Source of the DNA: Bacteroidota bacterium
GTDB lineage: Bacteria > Bacteroidota > Ignavibacteria > UBA10030 > UBA8401
Assembly: GCA_030824175.1 (NCBI GenBank)
Contig: JAVBYH010000183.1
Location: 1-6,313, forward strand
Length of the DNA stretch: 6,313 nt
Direction: 5' to 3'
Below are positions 4,413 to 6,313 of the stretch, piece by piece; positions within the stretch are counted from its first letter, which is position 1; each line of letters begins with the position of its first letter. The notes under the pieces are model-generated. The model was given only the letters and a program-made list of their open reading frames with translations, searched no databases and was not told the origin of the DNA. The translations under genes and the position numbers were made by a program.

Positions 4413-6313
4413 ATGAGCAAGAAGCCGCAATACCGTTCAACGCCGGATTCCCAGGATTTCGTGCCGGGATTTCCGAAAAAAACGATGATCATTTTTTTCG
4501 TTGCCAGCATCTGCTTCGCCGCGGCGGCGTACACATATTTCCTCTCGGAGAAGGACAGATACACACGGGACAAGGCGAAGGAGTTGTCCGCGATCGTCAG
4601 CCTCAAGAAGGGCCAGCTCGAAACGTGGAGAAATGAACGCCTCTCCGATGCCAACTTCATTTTTCGCAACGACGCCATTGCCACCGAGGCACGGGCAGTG
4701 CTGCAGCAGGCGCCCGCACGAGGGCGGGCGAGCGCCGCGCCGGAGTGGATGAAGTCGATGTACAAGAACAAGCATTATTCCGTCATCGCGCTGTTCGACA
4801 ACTCCCACCAGCAGTATCTCTCGTACCCCGAACCCCATGTCGGCGGCACACCCGCATTCGACAGGCTGCTGGACAGCGCATGCACAATGCACGAGGTGGT
4901 CTTCAGCGACGTGTACATCGATGCGCGCGGCAATCCGGCGCTCTCGATCGTCGTTCCGCTCGCCGTTCGCACTCCAACAACCAAAGAGCCCATCGGCATC
5001 ATTGTCCTGCAGGTCGATCCGTTGACGACCCTCTACCCGATGCTGCAGTCGTGGCCCATCCCGAGCCGCAGCGGAGAGCTCCTCCTGCTCCGGAGCACGG
5101 ACAGCGGCGCGATGTATCTGAACAAGCTCCGGTTCTCGGATGCCGTGCCGGGCGCATTCACCGAAGCGGCCGATGATTCGACGCTCCTCGTGTCACAGGC
5201 CTTTCGCACGCCGAACGCCATGATCGAGGGCGCGGATTACCGCGGCAGGGTGACGATCGGCGTGGGAATGCCCGTCGAGGGGACCGTGTGGACGCTCGTC
5301 GCCAAGAGCGACGCCGATGAAATTTACCTGCCGCTCCGCCAGACCGGATTCTTCCTCCGGGTCATTGTGATCCTCCTGACGCTCGTCGGTGCGATTTCGA
5401 TCATTTCAGTCTGGCGGCACCGGCGCGGGCTCTATTACCGGCGCAGCTATCTGCAGGAGCTCGAGCGCAAATCGCTCATGCGGCAGATCGAGTATCTCGT
5501 AAAATATGCGAACGACATCATCATCGTCTCCGACGAATCGCTCGCGATCGTCGATGCGAACGACAGGGCTGTCGATGCGTACGGGTATACGCGTGAAGAA
5601 CTCGTCACGCGCTCCACCGAGTCCCTGAGGCCCCAGCGCCACCAGGGGCTCGAACGCAGCTGCGCCCAGCTCATCCTCGAGCAGGGAAGCGCGCTCTACG
5701 AGGCCGAGCACGTGCGCAAGGACGGATCCGTGCTGTATGCGGAAGTGAGCGGACGCGTAATCGAGATCGAAGGGAAGAAATATTTTCAAAGTCTCATCCG
5801 CGACATCACGGAGCGGAAGCGGGCCGAGACGGCGCTGCGCGAAAGCGAGGAACGTTTCCGCATGCTTGTCGATTCGCTCGACGAGATCGTCTACACGCTC
5901 GGGCTCGACCACCGGGTGCTGAGCGTGTACGGCAACTGGGTCGAACGGTCCGGAGTGGACGCGGCCTCGCTCACGGGAAAGACGGTGGAAGTGCTGTTCG
6001 GTGCGGCGGGATACGAGTATCACCGCCAGATGGAGGACCGTGCGCTCAACGGAGAACACGTCCTCTACGAATCGACATACGAGGAGCTTCCTGCACGAAC
6101 GCTGCACGACGTGCAGACATCACTCTCGCCGCTGCGCGACCCGAGCGATGCGATCATCGGCGTTGTCGGCATCGGCCGCGATATCACGAAAATGAAGAGG
6201 CTCGAACGCGACCTCCTCCAATCGCAGAAAATGGACAGCCTCGGAAAGCTCGCCGGCGGCATTGCGCACGATTTTAACAATCTTCTTGCGATGCTGATGG
6301 GCAGCGCCGAGCT
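4413..6313 (+). CDS. Membrane sensor histidine kinase, extracytoplasmic sensor plus PAS-PAS-HisKA (partial, C-terminus off the right edge)
   Basis: This is a two-component sensor kinase; 633 residues are visible. Order: a short basic cytoplasmic N-terminus, membrane segment 1 (about 24-44), an extracytoplasmic domain (about 45-312), membrane segment 2 (about 313-334), and a basic stop-transfer (RHRR). A first PAS domain runs from about 360 and ends in a PAC-type DITERKRAE (464-472). A second PAS runs from about 480 (SEERFRMLVDSL) to GRDITKMKR (588-596). The HisKA H-box follows: LGKLAGGIAHDFNN, with H619 as the probable phosphorylation site. The HDFNN style is typical of HPK4-class kinases, often hybrids with a receiver domain. 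The HATPase domain lies beyond the window. The outer domain starts with a long helix (W72, NERLSDA 74-80) and ends with PVEGTVWTLVAKSD (287-300) just before the membrane. That suggests a Cache/PAS-like fold, but I cannot name the family or ligand. The start is set by AGGAAGA. The cognate regulator is not visible. Confidence 0.92.
   Translation, partial: MSKKPQYRSTPDSQDFVPGFPKKTMIIFFVASICFAAAAYTYFLSEKDRYTRDKAKELSAIVSLKKGQLETWRNERLSDANFIFRNDAIATEARAVLQQAPARGRASAAPEWMKSMYKNKHYSVIALFDNSHQQYLSYPEPHVGGTPAFDRLLDSACTMHEVVFSDVYIDARGNPALSIVVPLAVRTPTTKEPIGIIVLQVDPLTTLYPMLQSWPIPSRSGELLLLRSTDSGAMYLNKLRFSDAVPGAFTEAADDSTLLVSQAFRTPNAMIEGADYRGRVTIGVGMPVEGTVWTLVAKSDADEIYLPLRQTGFFLRVIVILLTLVGAISIISVWRHRRGLYYRRSYLQELERKSLMRQIEYLVKYANDIIIVSDESLAIVDANDRAVDAYGYTREELVTRSTESLRPQRHQGLERSCAQLILEQGSALYEAEHVRKDGSVLYAEVSGRVIEIEGKKYFQSLIRDITERKRAETALRESEERFRMLVDSLDEIVYTLGLDHRVLSVYGNWVERSGVDAASLTGKTVEVLFGAAGYEYHRQMEDRALNGEHVLYESTYEELPARTLHDVQTSLSPLRDPSDAIIGVVGIGRDITKMKRLERDLLQSQKMDSLGKLAGGIAHDFNNLLAMLMGSAE

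Overview
This window of high-GC bacterial DNA holds five protein-coding genes, with little space between them. One lies on the minus strand and four on the plus strand. The gene at each edge is cut by the window. The genes point to a Gram-negative bacterium: there is an exported HtrA-type serine protease and a two-pass sensor kinase with a large extracytoplasmic domain. Some features would fit the Bacteroidota/Chlorobi/Ignavibacteria side of the tree, such as missing Shine-Dalgarno (SD) sequences before several confident starts and an HtrA active site reading NSGNSGGP. That placement is an impression from sequence style, not a demonstrated assignment.

Layout. Positions 1-809 (minus) carry the N-terminal 269 residues of a PLP-dependent trans-sulfuration enzyme of the cystathionine gamma-synthase/lyase family. 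Positions 810-960 are a divergent promoter region with one good sigma70-like promoter facing each way: TTGCAT-17-TATTAT on minus and TTGACA-17-TATGTT with an extended -10 on plus. Positions 961-2067 (plus) encode a secreted HtrA/DegQ-like protease with a full catalytic triad and one PDZ domain. After 33 bp comes purB (2101-3393), adenylosuccinate lyase. Positions 3394-3531 are intergenic and contain a compact repeat made of two palindromic hairpins in inverted orientation (3416-3498). Then come nadE (3532-4377), the ammonia-dependent NAD synthetase, and, 35 bp later, a membrane-bound PAS-PAS sensor histidine kinase (4413 to beyond the right edge). The window ends about 14 residues after the phospho-accepting histidine.

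The four plus-strand genes may form one or two transcription units. htrA-purB look co-transcribed from the promoter at 911-939. nadE and the kinase look like a second closely spaced pair, separated from purB by the repeat. There is no obvious pathway linking the genes: methionine/cysteine metabolism, envelope proteostasis, purine synthesis, NAD synthesis and signalling. This is mostly ordinary chromosomal housekeeping DNA. The parts that deserve a second look are the BIME-like repeat with a compensatory base-pair change, an identical octamer directly before two start codons that lack an SD, and the unidentified extracytoplasmic sensor domain of the kinase. I see no evidence of a mobile island, CRISPR array, defence system or RNA gene.
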